Assembly (NCBI GenBank): GCA_905182615.1 | Contig: CAJJCG010000003.1 | Span: 1 to 39,203 of the forward strand | From: Alphaproteobacteria bacterium UBA2964 | Lineage (GTDB): Bacteria > Pseudomonadota > Alphaproteobacteria > MPNO01 > UBA2964 | Direction: 5' to 3' | DNA: 39,203 nt | Shown: piece after piece, positions 1 through 8,549 of the stretch | How the letters are laid out: each line of letters begins with the position of its first letter | How positions within the stretch are numbered: the first letter of the stretch is position 1 | Notes under the pieces: model-generated | Databases searched by the model: none | Told to the model about the DNA's origin: nothing | The model's input: only the letters and a program-made list of their open reading frames with translations | Position numbers and translations under genes: made by a program

Positions 1-168
1 CAGTTTCTTTTCCTCTTTCTTTACCGGCGCAGGTGCATCCGCAACGAAAATGGAGCTCTTGTGGTCCTTCGGTTTGACCAGGGCATCACCGATAATACCG
101 ATGACCATTACGACAAGAGCGACCGTAAGAATGGCGCCGGCTATTTTGTTAATCTCAAATGAGGACAT
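1..168 (-). CDS. Membrane-anchored cytochrome c (CycM-type), N-terminal part
   Basis: Reading the minus strand from an ATG at 168 gives MSSFEINKIAGAILTVALVV and on through a hydrophobic segment (about residues 9-27) to a Lys/Ala/Pro-rich linker; the frame runs off the window edge. This start matches the signal-anchor of alphaproteobacterial membrane-bound cytochrome c (cytochrome c552/CycM), which carries electrons from the bc1 complex to the terminal oxidase with its haem domain in the periplasm. The haem-binding CxxCH motif lies outside the window, so the call rests on the anchor alone. It is divergent from hemA, with about 240 nt between the two starts. Confidence 0.72.
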   Translation of the reverse strand, partial: MSSFEINKIAGAILTVALVVMVIGIIGDALVKPKDHKSSIFVADAPAPVKKEEKKL

Positions 169-409
169 GTTGGAACCTCAGGGGGTCAGGAAATAAACTG
201 AGCCTTAATAGCACTTTACCGTGTCACAGGCGTGTGCGGCAACATGCCACGTCGCCAAATGGTGCCATATAAACGGAATATTACTCATAATTTACTGTAC
301 TGAATAAACTATCGGGGCCGTCCTGCATTGTGGGAAATCGTTGACCGTAATATGGGCGGTGGTAACGGCTTTAAATACTCTTCCGGCAGACTGTGATAGT
401 AAGATCGGC

Positions 410-1624
410 ATGGATTACGAAGGTTTTTTCAGCGACTCAATTGAGCAGCTTAAATCCGAAGGCAATTACCGGGTTTTTGCTGAATTGGAACGCCATGCTG
501 GTGATTTTCCTCATGCCACCCGTCACACCGGAGCGGATACCAGCGAGATCACTGTCTGGTGCAGCAACGATTACCTTGGCATGGGTCAGCACCCCGACGT
601 TCTGAAGGCCATGAAAGATACTGTCGACCTCGTTGGCGCCGGTTCTGGTGGCACCCGCAATATTTCAGGAACGACACATCAACACGTTGTTCTTGAACGA
701 GAGCTTTCTGAACTGCACCAAAAAGAAGCGGCCTTACTCTTCACCTCGGGCTATGTTGCCAATGACGCAGCCCTATCCACGCTGGCCGGAAACATGCCAG
801 GCTGTATCCTTTTATCAGACGAATTTAATCACGCATCGATGATTGCCGGTGTCCGTCATAGCGGTGCCGAAAAACGTATCTTCAAGCATAATGACGTCGA
901 GGACCTCGAACGCCTTCTATCCGAAATTGAGCCCGGACGGCCCAAGATCATCGTTTTCGAATCTGTGTACTCGATGGATGGAGACATTTCTCCTATTGGC
1001 AAGATTTGTGACCTCGCCGACAAATATGGTGCGATGACCTACATCGACGAGGTCCACGCAGTTGGTATGTATGGCCCACGCGGCGGTGGCGTCGCTGAAC
1101 GCGACGGCCACATGGACAGGATTACGGTCGTTCAGGGCACACTCGCAAAAGCCTTTGGGGTCGTCGGCGGCTATATAGCTGCTTCCCAAAAACTTGTCGA
1201 TTTCGTGCGTTCGAGAGCCAGTGGCTTTATTTTCACCACCTCTCTGCCCCCCGCCGTGGCTGCTGCAGCTGCAGCAAGCGTGCGGCATGTCCGCGACAAT
1301 GGTCAGGAAAAGCGCGAACGTCACCAGGAACGAGCCGCAACGTTAAAACGACTGCTGACTGATGCCGGCTTACCGGTGATGCCGTCTGTCTCGCATATCG
1401 TTCCGATCATGGTAGGTGATCCGGTCCGGTGCAAACAGGTCACAGACGATCTCATGGATCGCTATAGTATCTACGTACAGCCGATCAACTACCCGACTGT
1501 ACCGAAGGGAACTGAACGGCTACGCTTGACGCCTTCACCAATCCATAGCGACGATGACATGGATCGACTAGTTGCCGCCCTGACCGAAATATGGAGCCGA
1601 TTAGAGCTTAAATGGGCGGCCTAA
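410..1624 (+). CDS. hemA: 5-aminolevulinate synthase
   Basis: Condenses glycine and succinyl-CoA to 5-aminolevulinate, the first step of haem synthesis by the C4 (Shemin) route, which is typical of alphaproteobacteria. From the ATG at 410 the protein has 404 residues, the usual length. Visible family motifs are [11 protein letters not shown] (about 52-62), [11 protein letters not shown] (80-90), [12 protein letters not shown] (211-222) and the PLP-binding lysine K247 in TLAKAFG. The frame is open upstream to a TTG at 341, but the extra residues are not family-like and MDYEGFF is the expected start; no strong Shine-Dalgarno is visible. ALAS is preferred over the related KBL/BioF enzymes because of the N-terminal region and these motifs. 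A terminator follows directly, so the gene is probably monocistronic. Confidence 0.96.
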   Translation: MDYEGFFSDSIEQLKSEGNYRVFAELERHAGDFPHATRHTGADTSEITVWCSNDYLGMGQHPDVLKAMKDTVDLVGAGSGGTRNISGTTHQHVVLERELSELHQKEAALLFTSGYVANDAALSTLAGNMPGCILLSDEFNHASMIAGVRHSGAEKRIFKHNDVEDLERLLSEIEPGRPKIIVFESVYSMDGDISPIGKICDLADKYGAMTYIDEVHAVGMYGPRGGGVAERDGHMDRITVVQGTLAKAFGVVGGYIAASQKLVDFVRSRASGFIFTTSLPPAVAAAAAASVRHVRDNGQEKRERHQERAATLKRLLTDAGLPVMPSVSHIVPIMVGDPVRCKQVTDDLMDRYSIYVQPINYPTVPKGTERLRLTPSPIHSDDDMDRLVAALTEIWSRLELKWAA

Positions 1625-1649
1625 ATTTTAGAACTTAGTTTCCGGGAGG

Positions 1650-1674
1650 ACGCGCCACTTGGCGCGTTTTTTTG
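1650..1674 (+). terminator. Rho-independent terminator of hemA
   Basis: A 7-bp perfect stem (ACGCGCC/GGCGCGT) with an ACTT loop is followed by a run of seven T (1667-1673). It lies 25 nt after the hemA stop codon. Confidence 0.9.
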
Positions 1675-1702
1675 TTGAGCAATGCGCTCTATAGTTGGAG
1701 AT

Positions 1703-2227
1703 ATGGGAACGTCTGACATCTCACAAGAACCAATATTGCCGGACCTGTTACCCGTCGGGGTCCAACTTATTTTTTGTGGCAGCGCCGCCGGAACCGTCTC
1801 AGCGCAGAAGCAGGCTTACTATGCCGGGCCGGGCAATAAATTCTGGCTGACGCTCTTTGAAACGGGTCTAACGCCCCGATTATTCCCACCGGACGAATAT
1901 CACTTACTCCCAAATTGCGGAATTGGCCTAACTGATATGGCAAAGCACGTCTTTGGCAGTGATGCGTCCCTGCCAAAAAGTGCCGATGACCCTCAACGCG
2001 TATATGAGATTGTAAATGAAGCCGCCCCGAGAGCCATAGCTTTTGTTGGCAAACGATCGGCCCAGGTGTTTTTCAAAGCCCACTTTGGATTGAAAAACAT
2101 GGCATACGGACTGCAGCAACAGACAGTCCGCGACACGAAGATATTCGTTCTCCCCTCACCTTCAGGCCTGGCCGCGCGTTACTGGGATATAGGACCATGG
2201 CAAGCCCTCGCCGCCTTTATCAAATGA
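1703..2227 (+). CDS. Mug/TDG-like DNA glycosylase (uracil-DNA glycosylase superfamily)
   Basis: Predicted to excise mispaired or damaged bases (uracil, possibly hypoxanthine) in base excision repair. From the ATG at 1703 it has 174 residues; an in-frame ATG at 1682 would add seven. The first motif is FCGSAAG (24-30), followed by AYYAGPGNKFW (38-48), GIGLTD (73-78) and LPSPSG near the C-terminus. The overall pattern matches Mug/TDG proteins, including the GIGLTD segment and the C-terminal PSPSG loop. However, the catalytic Asn of the canonical GINPG motif is replaced (GSAAG). The YYAGPGNKFW segment also resembles DNA-deoxyinosine glycosylases, so substrate specificity is uncertain. It stands alone between the hemA terminator and a convergent gene 2 nt away. 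Confidence 0.8.
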   Translation: MGTSDISQEPILPDLLPVGVQLIFCGSAAGTVSAQKQAYYAGPGNKFWLTLFETGLTPRLFPPDEYHLLPNCGIGLTDMAKHVFGSDASLPKSADDPQRVYEIVNEAAPRAIAFVGKRSAQVFFKAHFGLKNMAYGLQQQTVRDTKIFVLPSPSGLAARYWDIGPWQALAAFIK

Positions 2228-2229
2228 GC

Positions 2230-2703
2230 CTATTCGATCAAAAAGTCTGCTTCGACCTCGATCGCTACGTTGAACGGCATTGATGAGACACCAGCAACCG
2301 TGCGGGCATGTGCGCCAATTTCCTGACCAAATACATCAACCATAAGTTCCGACGCGCCATTCACGACGGCGGCGACTTCAGCAAGGTCAGGTGTGACATT
2401 CACATACCCCTTCAACTTTGCGACTTTTACAACACGATCTAAATCACCATCAAGCGCCAATTTGACGTGCGCGATCACGTTAAGAGCACAAAGCCGGGCG
2501 GCCTCCACTCCTTGCTCAATGGTAAATTCACGACCTACCTTTCCAATGAAAGGCATGTCTCCGTTCCATTGAGGCACCTGTCCTGACACGTATAGAAACG
2601 GGCCCGCAATATTCGACCCTTTGATTTTTGCGACCTTTGGCGCCAGAGCTTCCGGCAACTCAATCCCCAACTCCTTAAGCCGAGCCTCAACTATTCCTGA
2701 CAT
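2230..2703 (-). CDS. RidA family protein (YjgF/YER057c/UK114, divergent subgroup)
   Basis: A 157-residue RidA-fold protein; the family hydrolyses reactive enamine/imine intermediates, though many subgroups have no assigned reaction. Family signatures are LYVSGQVPQWNGD, the ALNVIAHVKLALDGDLDRV helix and the C-terminal HARTVAGVSSMPFNVAIEVE strand. Where canonical RidA has a catalytic Arg (VARLP), this protein reads GVSSMP, so classical 2-aminoacrylate deaminase activity is doubtful. The start is the ATG at 2703: GAGGAA (2711-2716) sits 8 nt upstream. A GTG six codons earlier would place that ribosome site inside the gene. Convergent with the glycosylase gene. Confidence 0.87.
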   Translation of the reverse strand: MSGIVEARLKELGIELPEALAPKVAKIKGSNIAGPFLYVSGQVPQWNGDMPFIGKVGREFTIEQGVEAARLCALNVIAHVKLALDGDLDRVVKVAKLKGYVNVTPDLAEVAAVVNGASELMVDVFGQEIGAHARTVAGVSSMPFNVAIEVEADFLIE

Positions 2704-2790
2704 TTCAATATTCCTCGTCACTAAACCGTTATTTCGGATATCGTAATCATGCGCCAGCGGGAGCTAGTGATCCAGCCTCCGTATTTCTGT

Positions 2791-2796
2791 TATACT
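2791..2796 (+). promoter_or_regulatory. Possible -10 element of a leaderless tfoX-domain transcript
   Basis: TATACT ends 5 nt before the ATG at 2802, and no Shine-Dalgarno precedes that ATG. Transcription would begin at or next to the start codon. No good -35 hexamer is visible, so this is tentative. Confidence 0.35.
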
Positions 2797-2801
2797 GCCT
2801 T

Positions 2802-3158
2802 ATGGCTTCGTCGAAAGACTTTCGTGATCAAATGCTAGGACTGCTTCTACCGTTTGGACCGGTGCTGTCGCGCTCAATGTTCGGCGGCTTCGGTTTCTAT
2901 ATGGACGGCATCATGTTCGCCCTGATCGCCTATGACCAAATTCACTTTAAAGTAGATGACGGTAACCGGCAGAAATACATAGATGCCAGCATAGGGCCGT
3001 TTACCTATGAGGGGAAAAAGAAACCCGTTCAGATGTCATACTTTCTGGTGCCGCCAAATGTTTTAGACAACCAGATTGAATTAGCTGAAGGGGCGGGGCG
3101 GGCTCTCGATTCCGCTAAACGGTCAAAGGCAAAAAAACCTACTAGGCGGAAATTTTGA
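2802..3158 (+). CDS. TfoX N-terminal domain protein
   Basis: A 118-residue protein made only of the TfoX/Sxy N-terminal domain: the SRSMFGGFGFYMDGIMFALI core (about 25-44), FKVDDGN and PFTYEGKKKPVQMSYF. In gammaproteobacteria full-length TfoX/Sxy promotes competence gene expression, but short single-domain forms like this are widespread and functionally unassigned. The tail (about 105-118) is Lys/Arg-rich and may contact nucleic acid. No ribosome-binding site is visible. The stop codon overlaps the TTG start of the next gene by 3 nt, so the two are translationally coupled. Confidence 0.85.
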   Translation: MASSKDFRDQMLGLLLPFGPVLSRSMFGGFGFYMDGIMFALIAYDQIHFKVDDGNRQKYIDASIGPFTYEGKKKPVQMSYFLVPPNVLDNQIELAEGAGRALDSAKRSKAKKPTRRKF

Positions 3159-3370
3159 CCGCGCCGGTAAAGAGATCAGTGGTCGTTGCGGGGCACCAAA
3201 CCAGCATCTCGCTAGAAGCGCCATTCTGGGAGGCACTGGTAGGACTAGCTAAGTCCCGCGAGATATCTCTTAATAGTCTCATCACCCGAATCGACCGTGA
3301 TCGGCAAGGCAATCTATCTTCGGCCTTGCGTGTTTATGTTCTCAACAGCCTACAAGCAAACCAGAATTAA
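3155..3370 (+). CDS. Ribbon-helix-helix domain protein
   Basis: A 71-residue protein of the RHH_4 type found in many alphaproteobacteria: a short strand (KRSVVVAGHQTSISLE), then EAPFWEALVGLAKSREISLNSLITRI and SALRVYVLNSL, matching strand-helix-helix. Proteins of this fold usually dimerise and bind DNA, so a small transcription regulator is inferred; targets are unknown. The TTG start is supported by AGGCGGA about 5 nt upstream and by overlap with the TfoX-domain stop. Its last 4 nt overlap the end of the convergent AsmA gene. Confidence 0.8.
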   Translation: MTAPVKRSVVVAGHQTSISLEAPFWEALVGLAKSREISLNSLITRIDRDRQGNLSSALRVYVLNSLQANQN

Positions 3371-6300
3371 TGCCTCTTCAAGAGATCAAAAACACCTGGG
3401 ATAAGGTCTTCCAGACGCGGCCTCTTTGGTTGTTGTTGTGTCGGTACGGATCGCGGGTTCGACCGCCGCGAGCCCGGGAAGATTTTTCGGATTACCGAAC
3501 CAACGCCGCGCTGCAATAAGAACGACTGGAGTTCCTTGAAGTCAAAAAACCGCCTTGGATTATCAATCGCACCGACGGCCCGCAATTTAAATGCCGGAAC
3601 CTTGGGATGTTCGATCAGACGGAACTGGCTCTCAAAATCCATATGCCAGTTAGGCAGATTGGCAAACCCGGTGGCGCGCCCTGCAGCTGCATCGGCAAGA
3701 AGCAAAACATCATTGGTGCGAACGACACCTTTATCGATTTTAAATGTCGCCTTCAATGTTGAGAAGCGTGACTGCCCCCCCTGCATCGAGGATCCAAACA
3801 GCGAGAGAAGATCAATGACGCTATCGATGTTCTTCAGCCGGTCACTGATTGCCTTTAGATCAAACCCTGAAACAATTCCGTTCCGAGAATTCAGTTTTCC
3901 GCTGCCGTTCAGCCTACGCACCATCGCCAGCGGGCTTTTTCCATCACTGCTGACGCTCAAGTCAAAATCTGTAACACCACCCTTGATGTCGAACGTCCCG
4001 GTTTGAAACAGTGCTTTGCCAACATTGGCTTTCGAAACCACAACGCGTCCAGCCAGTATAGGGGTACGGCGGGCATCAAATTTTCCATTCAATAAAAAGG
4101 TACCATCAAACATCTTGCCAGCAATCTTGTTGATGGTGAGAAGCTTGTTCGAAAGCGTTGCGCTAATTGCGGGGTTATCGACCTTGAACTGACGATAGAG
4201 CAGTGATTTTGCGGCAATTGAGACATCAGCGTCGATCAGACCAAGAGGTGTCGTATCGATTGGTTTAACTGAATAGCGCGCTTGCGAAGGATTAGACCGC
4301 GATCGAGGCCGATTAGTCGTTCTAAGCGATGAGCGACCTCCTCGTGTCACAGGCTGACGTCGTGATGAAGACGAGCTCGCAGGCTGTTTCGGCGGTAAAA
4401 AGGAATTTACGTTGATCTGATTAGCGTCAAAGACCGCTGTCAATTTTGGGCGAGCGCCTCTGGTATCAAGATTCCCTGTACCCTTTAACGCCAACGCTCC
4501 GGCATCAATGGAAAATTTTCCGAGACTGTAATTTTGATTTCGACCGCTCAGTTCCGTGTTGATCTTCAAGGGGCCGAGCACTTTTCCCGTGGGCCTGTAA
4601 TTCGGAGCAAAATGCCGAACAAAGCTGCGGACGGAAGGGTGCGAAGCGGCAATATTTAGCGCGAATGTTGGCGTTCCAATTAAGCCACGAGCGGTACCGT
4701 TTGCTGTCAGCTTGCCCCCTGCGGCCCGGAGTCTAATATGCGCCGATAGTTTAGAAAGATCACCTTTTGCCCGAAAATTAAGATCAAACGGGCCGAGTCT
4801 TCGGGATACGGAGTTATTCCCGAACGCCCGCAACAATTGCGACAAATCTTTATGCTTTGACGTCAGTATGGCATCTATTCTCGGTACCCGGTCGAAATCC
4901 GAAACCGTTCCCGTCAAGAATGTCGTTGCCCCGGCAGCAGCAAGCGACAGATCCACCTTTACCTTATTCGAGCTGGTATCTGCTTTGCCACGCAGTCGTA
5001 AGGCACCAAGCTTTCTTGCGTTTGTTGGCAGCGTGATACCAGCGAGACGCAGGGGACCGGATACATCGCGCGCGTCTGCCGAAACCTCGCCACTAAAAGT
5101 CGGAAAGCCAGAAAGGTTGCTGAGATTGCCTGAAACTAAAGCCCGCAAACCACCGACGTCACGGATTGACGCGTTTTTAATTTTTAAAATGCCACCGGCG
5201 AGTGTTCCTTCGAACTGCAAACCCCGCACCGGAGTCTTATTAACCGTCAAGCGTGACACCTGCATGTTTAAATTGGCATCAAACTCGGTGAGCGCTGCCA
5301 AGGGCGCTAGTATCGCGAAAGCAGCTTTGTCTTGCTTTCCATTTGGCGTTTTCTGAATTGTGCGCTTCACGGATTTCTGCGGTACAGGTGAGGATTGATT
5401 GCCGGCCTTTTGTTTCACGTTAGTCCACACCTGATAGGCGTCGAGATCCAAATTATCGATGCTTATGCTCGCACCAAATGCCAGCCTCTTTCGCAAAGCC
5501 AAAGTTACTGCAGCATCAATCTTGGTAGCATCGAGACCAATTTTCGCATTCTGTATCTGCAACTGACGATCATCTCCCCGGAGTGATGCCGACAGTGAAA
5601 ATTTACGAAGCCGATCCTGGGGAATAGAAGTCACATCCCTACCCAACCAGGTCAGAAGAGCTCGTAAATTGTCCGCGCGCACCGCAATTTCAGCCTGATA
5701 GTTGGGCCACCTCTGATGGGCTGTCATCGCTCCGGTTAAATTGAATTCACCGCCACCCGGCAGCAAAATCCTGGCCCTCCTCAACTGCACCGTATTTTTC
5801 TCAAGCTGAGCTGAAACTTCGATGCCGCGCGCATTGCGTTTTTTATAGGTAACCGCGTCAATCGTGAGCTCGAAAGTCCCATCCATTTCGGGCAGTGCAA
5901 AGGCCGAGCTTGCCTGTCGCGCTGCGACCGGTTTTGAAACCTTACGGGCCCCGGTCGGCTGGGGCGCGTTTGACGTACTTCCTTTGCGCACCGCAGTGAC
6001 GCTTTGTTTGGCGTTCGTCTTTAACAATGAATCAAGATCGATCCGGGTAACCGCCATTTTGCCAACAAATTTCGGCCGGCCGTATAGCGTGACGTCAATA
6101 TTTCCCGAGGCGCGGGTTGCCCCAACTTCGATATCTATACCGGAAACTGATCCACCTTTTTCAGTCCCCTTCAGGCTGGCCTTCAACAGAAATGGTTGCT
6201 TCAAGGCATCGGGGACATTCGTGTCACCGACAAACGACTTAATCGTTCGGCTTAAGTTCTTACCGCGCAGATTAAGTTTTCCGGTAAATCTGGGAGGCGC

Positions 6301-7044
6301 GCCAATCGCCACTACACTGCCACTGATTTGAGCTTGAATATCAGCCTTAGGTAGCGTGATCGAAAGCGAAACTGGTGCTGCCGTCATCGGCTTGAGTTCA
6401 CCTATGGCCGCTTCGAGTATCGCTTGCTGCTTGCGAACTAAAGCTTCACCGCGAACATCGAAGGGGCCATTGAGAGAACGGGCGCTAAACTGCAATGACA
6501 CATTGTTCAAACGCTCCTCTGAACCTGCCACCGCATCACGCCAGACGATTACGCCATTTTGGATACGAACATTATCCAGCTGCACTGTCGCGGCTAGACT
6601 CAACGTTCCATCACTATTTTTCGTCGCTGGTTTCTTCTCAGCTGACGACTTTTTAGCTGGCACGAGCTCCCAATTGGCACGACCATCCGCAAGGCGTTCA
6701 AATAAAATCGTCGGTTTGATCAAAAGGACCGAAGCGACTTCGATCCGGCCCTGCAGCAACGGCAAAACCCGAACCTGAATATCAAGCGCCTCAAGCTTAA
6801 CCATCTCGGGCAAAGATCCGCCCTTTATGTTGGTAAACCGGAGGTCTTTCACACGCAAACGCGGCGCCGGAAGGATTGTTAAATCAAGATCGCCAACAAT
6901 CGTAAGGTTGCGCCCTGTTGCCTGTTTGACCTGTTGCTTGATCTCACCTTTATAGAGGTTCCAGTCGATAAAACTCGGCACAACGATTGCCGCGCCAACT
7001 ATCAGGAAGACCAACACACCTATGCCGATTAAAATTTTGTGCAT
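3367..7044 (-). CDS. AsmA family protein (large)
   Basis: A 1225-residue protein with an N-terminal signal-anchor (about 5-27, LIGIGVLVFLIVGAAIVV) followed by the AsmA N-terminal domain: SFIDWNLYKGEIKQQVKQ, TGRNLTIVGDLDL, PRLRVKDLRFTN and the ANWEL block. The long remainder is repetitive beta-strand sequence, broken by low-complexity Pro/Ser/Arg linkers (about 350-375 and 895-930). An AsmA-like C-terminal domain ends in FELQSFLLQRGVGSVIRKIF-like sequence. AsmA/TamB/YhdP-type proteins form lipid-carrying bridges in the periplasm and affect outer-membrane homeostasis; that role is inferred from the family. MHKILIGIG is the normal family start, although no Shine-Dalgarno is evident. Confidence 0.9.
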   Translation of the reverse strand: MHKILIGIGVLVFLIVGAAIVVPSFIDWNLYKGEIKQQVKQATGRNLTIVGDLDLTILPAPRLRVKDLRFTNIKGGSLPEMVKLEALDIQVRVLPLLQGRIEVASVLLIKPTILFERLADGRANWELVPAKKSSAEKKPATKNSDGTLSLAATVQLDNVRIQNGVIVWRDAVAGSEERLNNVSLQFSARSLNGPFDVRGEALVRKQQAILEAAIGELKPMTAAPVSLSITLPKADIQAQISGSVVAIGAPPRFTGKLNLRGKNLSRTIKSFVGDTNVPDALKQPFLLKASLKGTEKGGSVSGIDIEVGATRASGNIDVTLYGRPKFVGKMAVTRIDLDSLLKTNAKQSVTAVRKGSTSNAPQPTGARKVSKPVAARQASSAFALPEMDGTFELTIDAVTYKKRNARGIEVSAQLEKNTVQLRRARILLPGGGEFNLTGAMTAHQRWPNYQAEIAVRADNLRALLTWLGRDVTSIPQDRLRKFSLSASLRGDDRQLQIQNAKIGLDATKIDAAVTLALRKRLAFGASISIDNLDLDAYQVWTNVKQKAGNQSSPVPQKSVKRTIQKTPNGKQDKAAFAILAPLAALTEFDANLNMQVSRLTVNKTPVRGLQFEGTLAGGILKIKNASIRDVGGLRALVSGNLSNLSGFPTFSGEVSADARDVSGPLRLAGITLPTNARKLGALRLRGKADTSSNKVKVDLSLAAAGATTFLTGTVSDFDRVPRIDAILTSKHKDLSQLLRAFGNNSVSRRLGPFDLNFRAKGDLSKLSAHIRLRAAGGKLTANGTARGLIGTPTFALNIAASHPSVRSFVRHFAPNYRPTGKVLGPLKINTELSGRNQNYSLGKFSIDAGALALKGTGNLDTRGARPKLTAVFDANQINVNSFLPPKQPASSSSSRRQPVTRGGRSSLRTTNRPRSRSNPSQARYSVKPIDTTPLGLIDADVSIAAKSLLYRQFKVDNPAISATLSNKLLTINKIAGKMFDGTFLLNGKFDARRTPILAGRVVVSKANVGKALFQTGTFDIKGGVTDFDLSVSSDGKSPLAMVRRLNGSGKLNSRNGIVSGFDLKAISDRLKNIDSVIDLLSLFGSSMQGGQSRFSTLKATFKIDKGVVRTNDVLLLADAAAGRATGFANLPNWHMDFESQFRLIEHPKVPAFKLRAVGAIDNPRRFFDFKELQSFLLQRGVGSVIRKIFPGSRRSNPRSVPTQQQPKRPRLEDLIPGVFDLLKRH

Positions 7045-7061
7045 TACTAATTTTACTACCG

Positions 7062-7080
7062 AAGTCAGTTATTCTGACTT
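7062..7080. repeat. Short inverted repeat upstream of the AsmA gene
   Basis: AAGTCAG and CTGACTT form a perfect 7-bp inverted repeat with a 5-nt spacer, 18 nt upstream of the AsmA start codon. It has no T-run on either side, so an operator or a leader hairpin is more likely than a terminator. Function unknown. Confidence 0.45.
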
Positions 7081-7172
7081 AATCAGTTACCAGGCGGGTC
7101 GCAAGCGCGAACAAGGCAGAATCTCTTTCGAAACGGGGTCGGAGCCGTCGTATCACGGAAATTTGGCGTCAA

Positions 7173-8546
7173 TCATGAGCCAACCGTGAAAATCTTACCG
7201 GGGTTCATGATATTCAAAGGATCGAGAGTTCGTTTGAGGTCTCTCATGATAGAGAGGGCATCACCAAATTCCTGCACCAGACAATGCTGTTTGCCCATCC
7301 CGACGCCATGCTCGCCAGTACAGGTTCCATCCATCGCAATAGCACGCGTCACCATTCGGTCATTAATACGTTGAGCTTCCGTGAAATCCTGTGGCCGATC
7401 TGGGTCCAGTAAAAATATGACATGGAAATTTCCGTCCCCAACATGTCCCACCATCGTTGCCGTCAATGATGAGGTTTCAATGTCAGAACGCGTTTCTTCA
7501 ATGCAATCCGCCAGCCTCGAGATCGGCACGCAGACATCGGTCGACCACGCTCTGGCACCCGGTTTAAGCGTTAGCGCGGCGTAAAGCGCATCATGACGTG
7601 CTTGCCATAGCTTATTTCGGTCCTCCGTCCTATCAGCCCACTGAAAGTCCCCGCCGCCAAAATCAGCGGCGATGTCCTGTACGGTTGCTGCCTGTTCCCG
7701 GACACTTGCCTGCGATCCATGAAACTCAAAGAACAGTGTCGGGACCGGTTCGCTATCAAGATCAGAATACTGGATACAGGCCCGCATCTGAGCGGAATCC
7801 AGCAATTCCACTCTTGCGACAGGAATACCCGATTGTATCGTCAGCATGCAGCACCGAACCGCAGCGTCAATAGAAGGAAAACCGCAAACAGCCGCTGATA
7901 TCGCTTCGGGAACGCCATATAGACGCACCGTCACTTCGGTAATGACACCTAGTGTCCCTTCCGCGCCCACGAACATCCGTGTGAGATCATATCCTGCAGC
8001 AGATTTTCTCGCCCGACCTCCAGTTTGAATTAACCGCCCATCTGCCAGCACAGCTTTCACGTTCAACACATTCTCGCGCATCGTGCCGTAGCGGACAGCA
8101 TTGGTTCCTGAGGCACGGGTCGATGCCATTCCGCCGAGCGTTGCATCGGCACCGGGATCGATTGGGAAAAACAAACCTGTATCCCGGAGATCTGTATTCA
8201 GCTGCTTGCGCGTAACGCCTGCCTCAACCGTAACGTCAAGATCATCGACGTTGATCTGAATGATCCGGTTCATCCTTGTCATGTCGATGCAAACGCCGCC
8301 ATGAACGGCACTGATACCACCTTCGAGCGACGTGCCGGCCCCGAAAGGGATGATCGGGGTTTGTGCCTCGGCGCAAAGCCGCACGATTGTAGCCACCTCC
8401 TCGCTGCTTTCAGGGAACACAACGATATCCGGCGGTGCTGTCGCGTGATGGGACTCATCCTTACCGTGGTAGGCAAGTACCACTGCCGCCGTTGAGACAC
8501 GCTCGCCTAGCAGATTAATCAACGCTTCAAGCAGGGAGTCGGACAC
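7173..8546 (-). CDS. FAD-linked oxidoreductase, D-lactate/glycolate dehydrogenase type (GlcD/Dld-like)
   Basis: A 457-residue flavoprotein of the vanillyl-alcohol-oxidase family that oxidises 2-hydroxyacids. The FAD-binding PCMH domain occupies about 35-215 (PIIPFGAGTSLEGG, PIDPGADATLGGMASTRASG, GAEGTLGVITEVTVRL). The C-terminal FAD-oxidase domain carries GHVGDGNFH and GTCTGEHGVGMGK, the signature of D-lactate dehydrogenase (cytochrome)/GlcD-like enzymes. It is the last gene of the five-gene minus-strand operon and starts with GTG 3 nt after the MBL-fold stop. No GlcE/GlcF partner subunit is nearby, which favours a single-subunit D-2-hydroxyacid dehydrogenase. The exact substrate cannot be read from sequence. 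Confidence 0.88.
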   Translation of the reverse strand: MSDSLLEALINLLGERVSTAAVVLAYHGKDESHHATAPPDIVVFPESSEEVATIVRLCAEAQTPIIPFGAGTSLEGGISAVHGGVCIDMTRMNRIIQINVDDLDVTVEAGVTRKQLNTDLRDTGLFFPIDPGADATLGGMASTRASGTNAVRYGTMRENVLNVKAVLADGRLIQTGGRARKSAAGYDLTRMFVGAEGTLGVITEVTVRLYGVPEAISAAVCGFPSIDAAVRCCMLTIQSGIPVARVELLDSAQMRACIQYSDLDSEPVPTLFFEFHGSQASVREQAATVQDIAADFGGGDFQWADRTEDRNKLWQARHDALYAALTLKPGARAWSTDVCVPISRLADCIEETRSDIETSSLTATMVGHVGDGNFHVIFLLDPDRPQDFTEAQRINDRMVTRAIAMDGTCTGEHGVGMGKQHCLVQEFGDALSIMRDLKRTLDPLNIMNPGKIFTVGS

Positions 8547-8549
8547 GGC

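Noticed and set aside
341..409. Upstream TTG start for hemA adding 23 residues
   Set aside because: The added residues are not family-like; MDYEGFF at 410 gives the standard ALAS length and start.
4712..5356. Long open frame (214 codons) antisense to the AsmA gene
   Set aside because: Together with several others on that strand it is a shadow of the AsmA coding frame; the translation is low-complexity Ser/Arg/Pro-rich with no family features.
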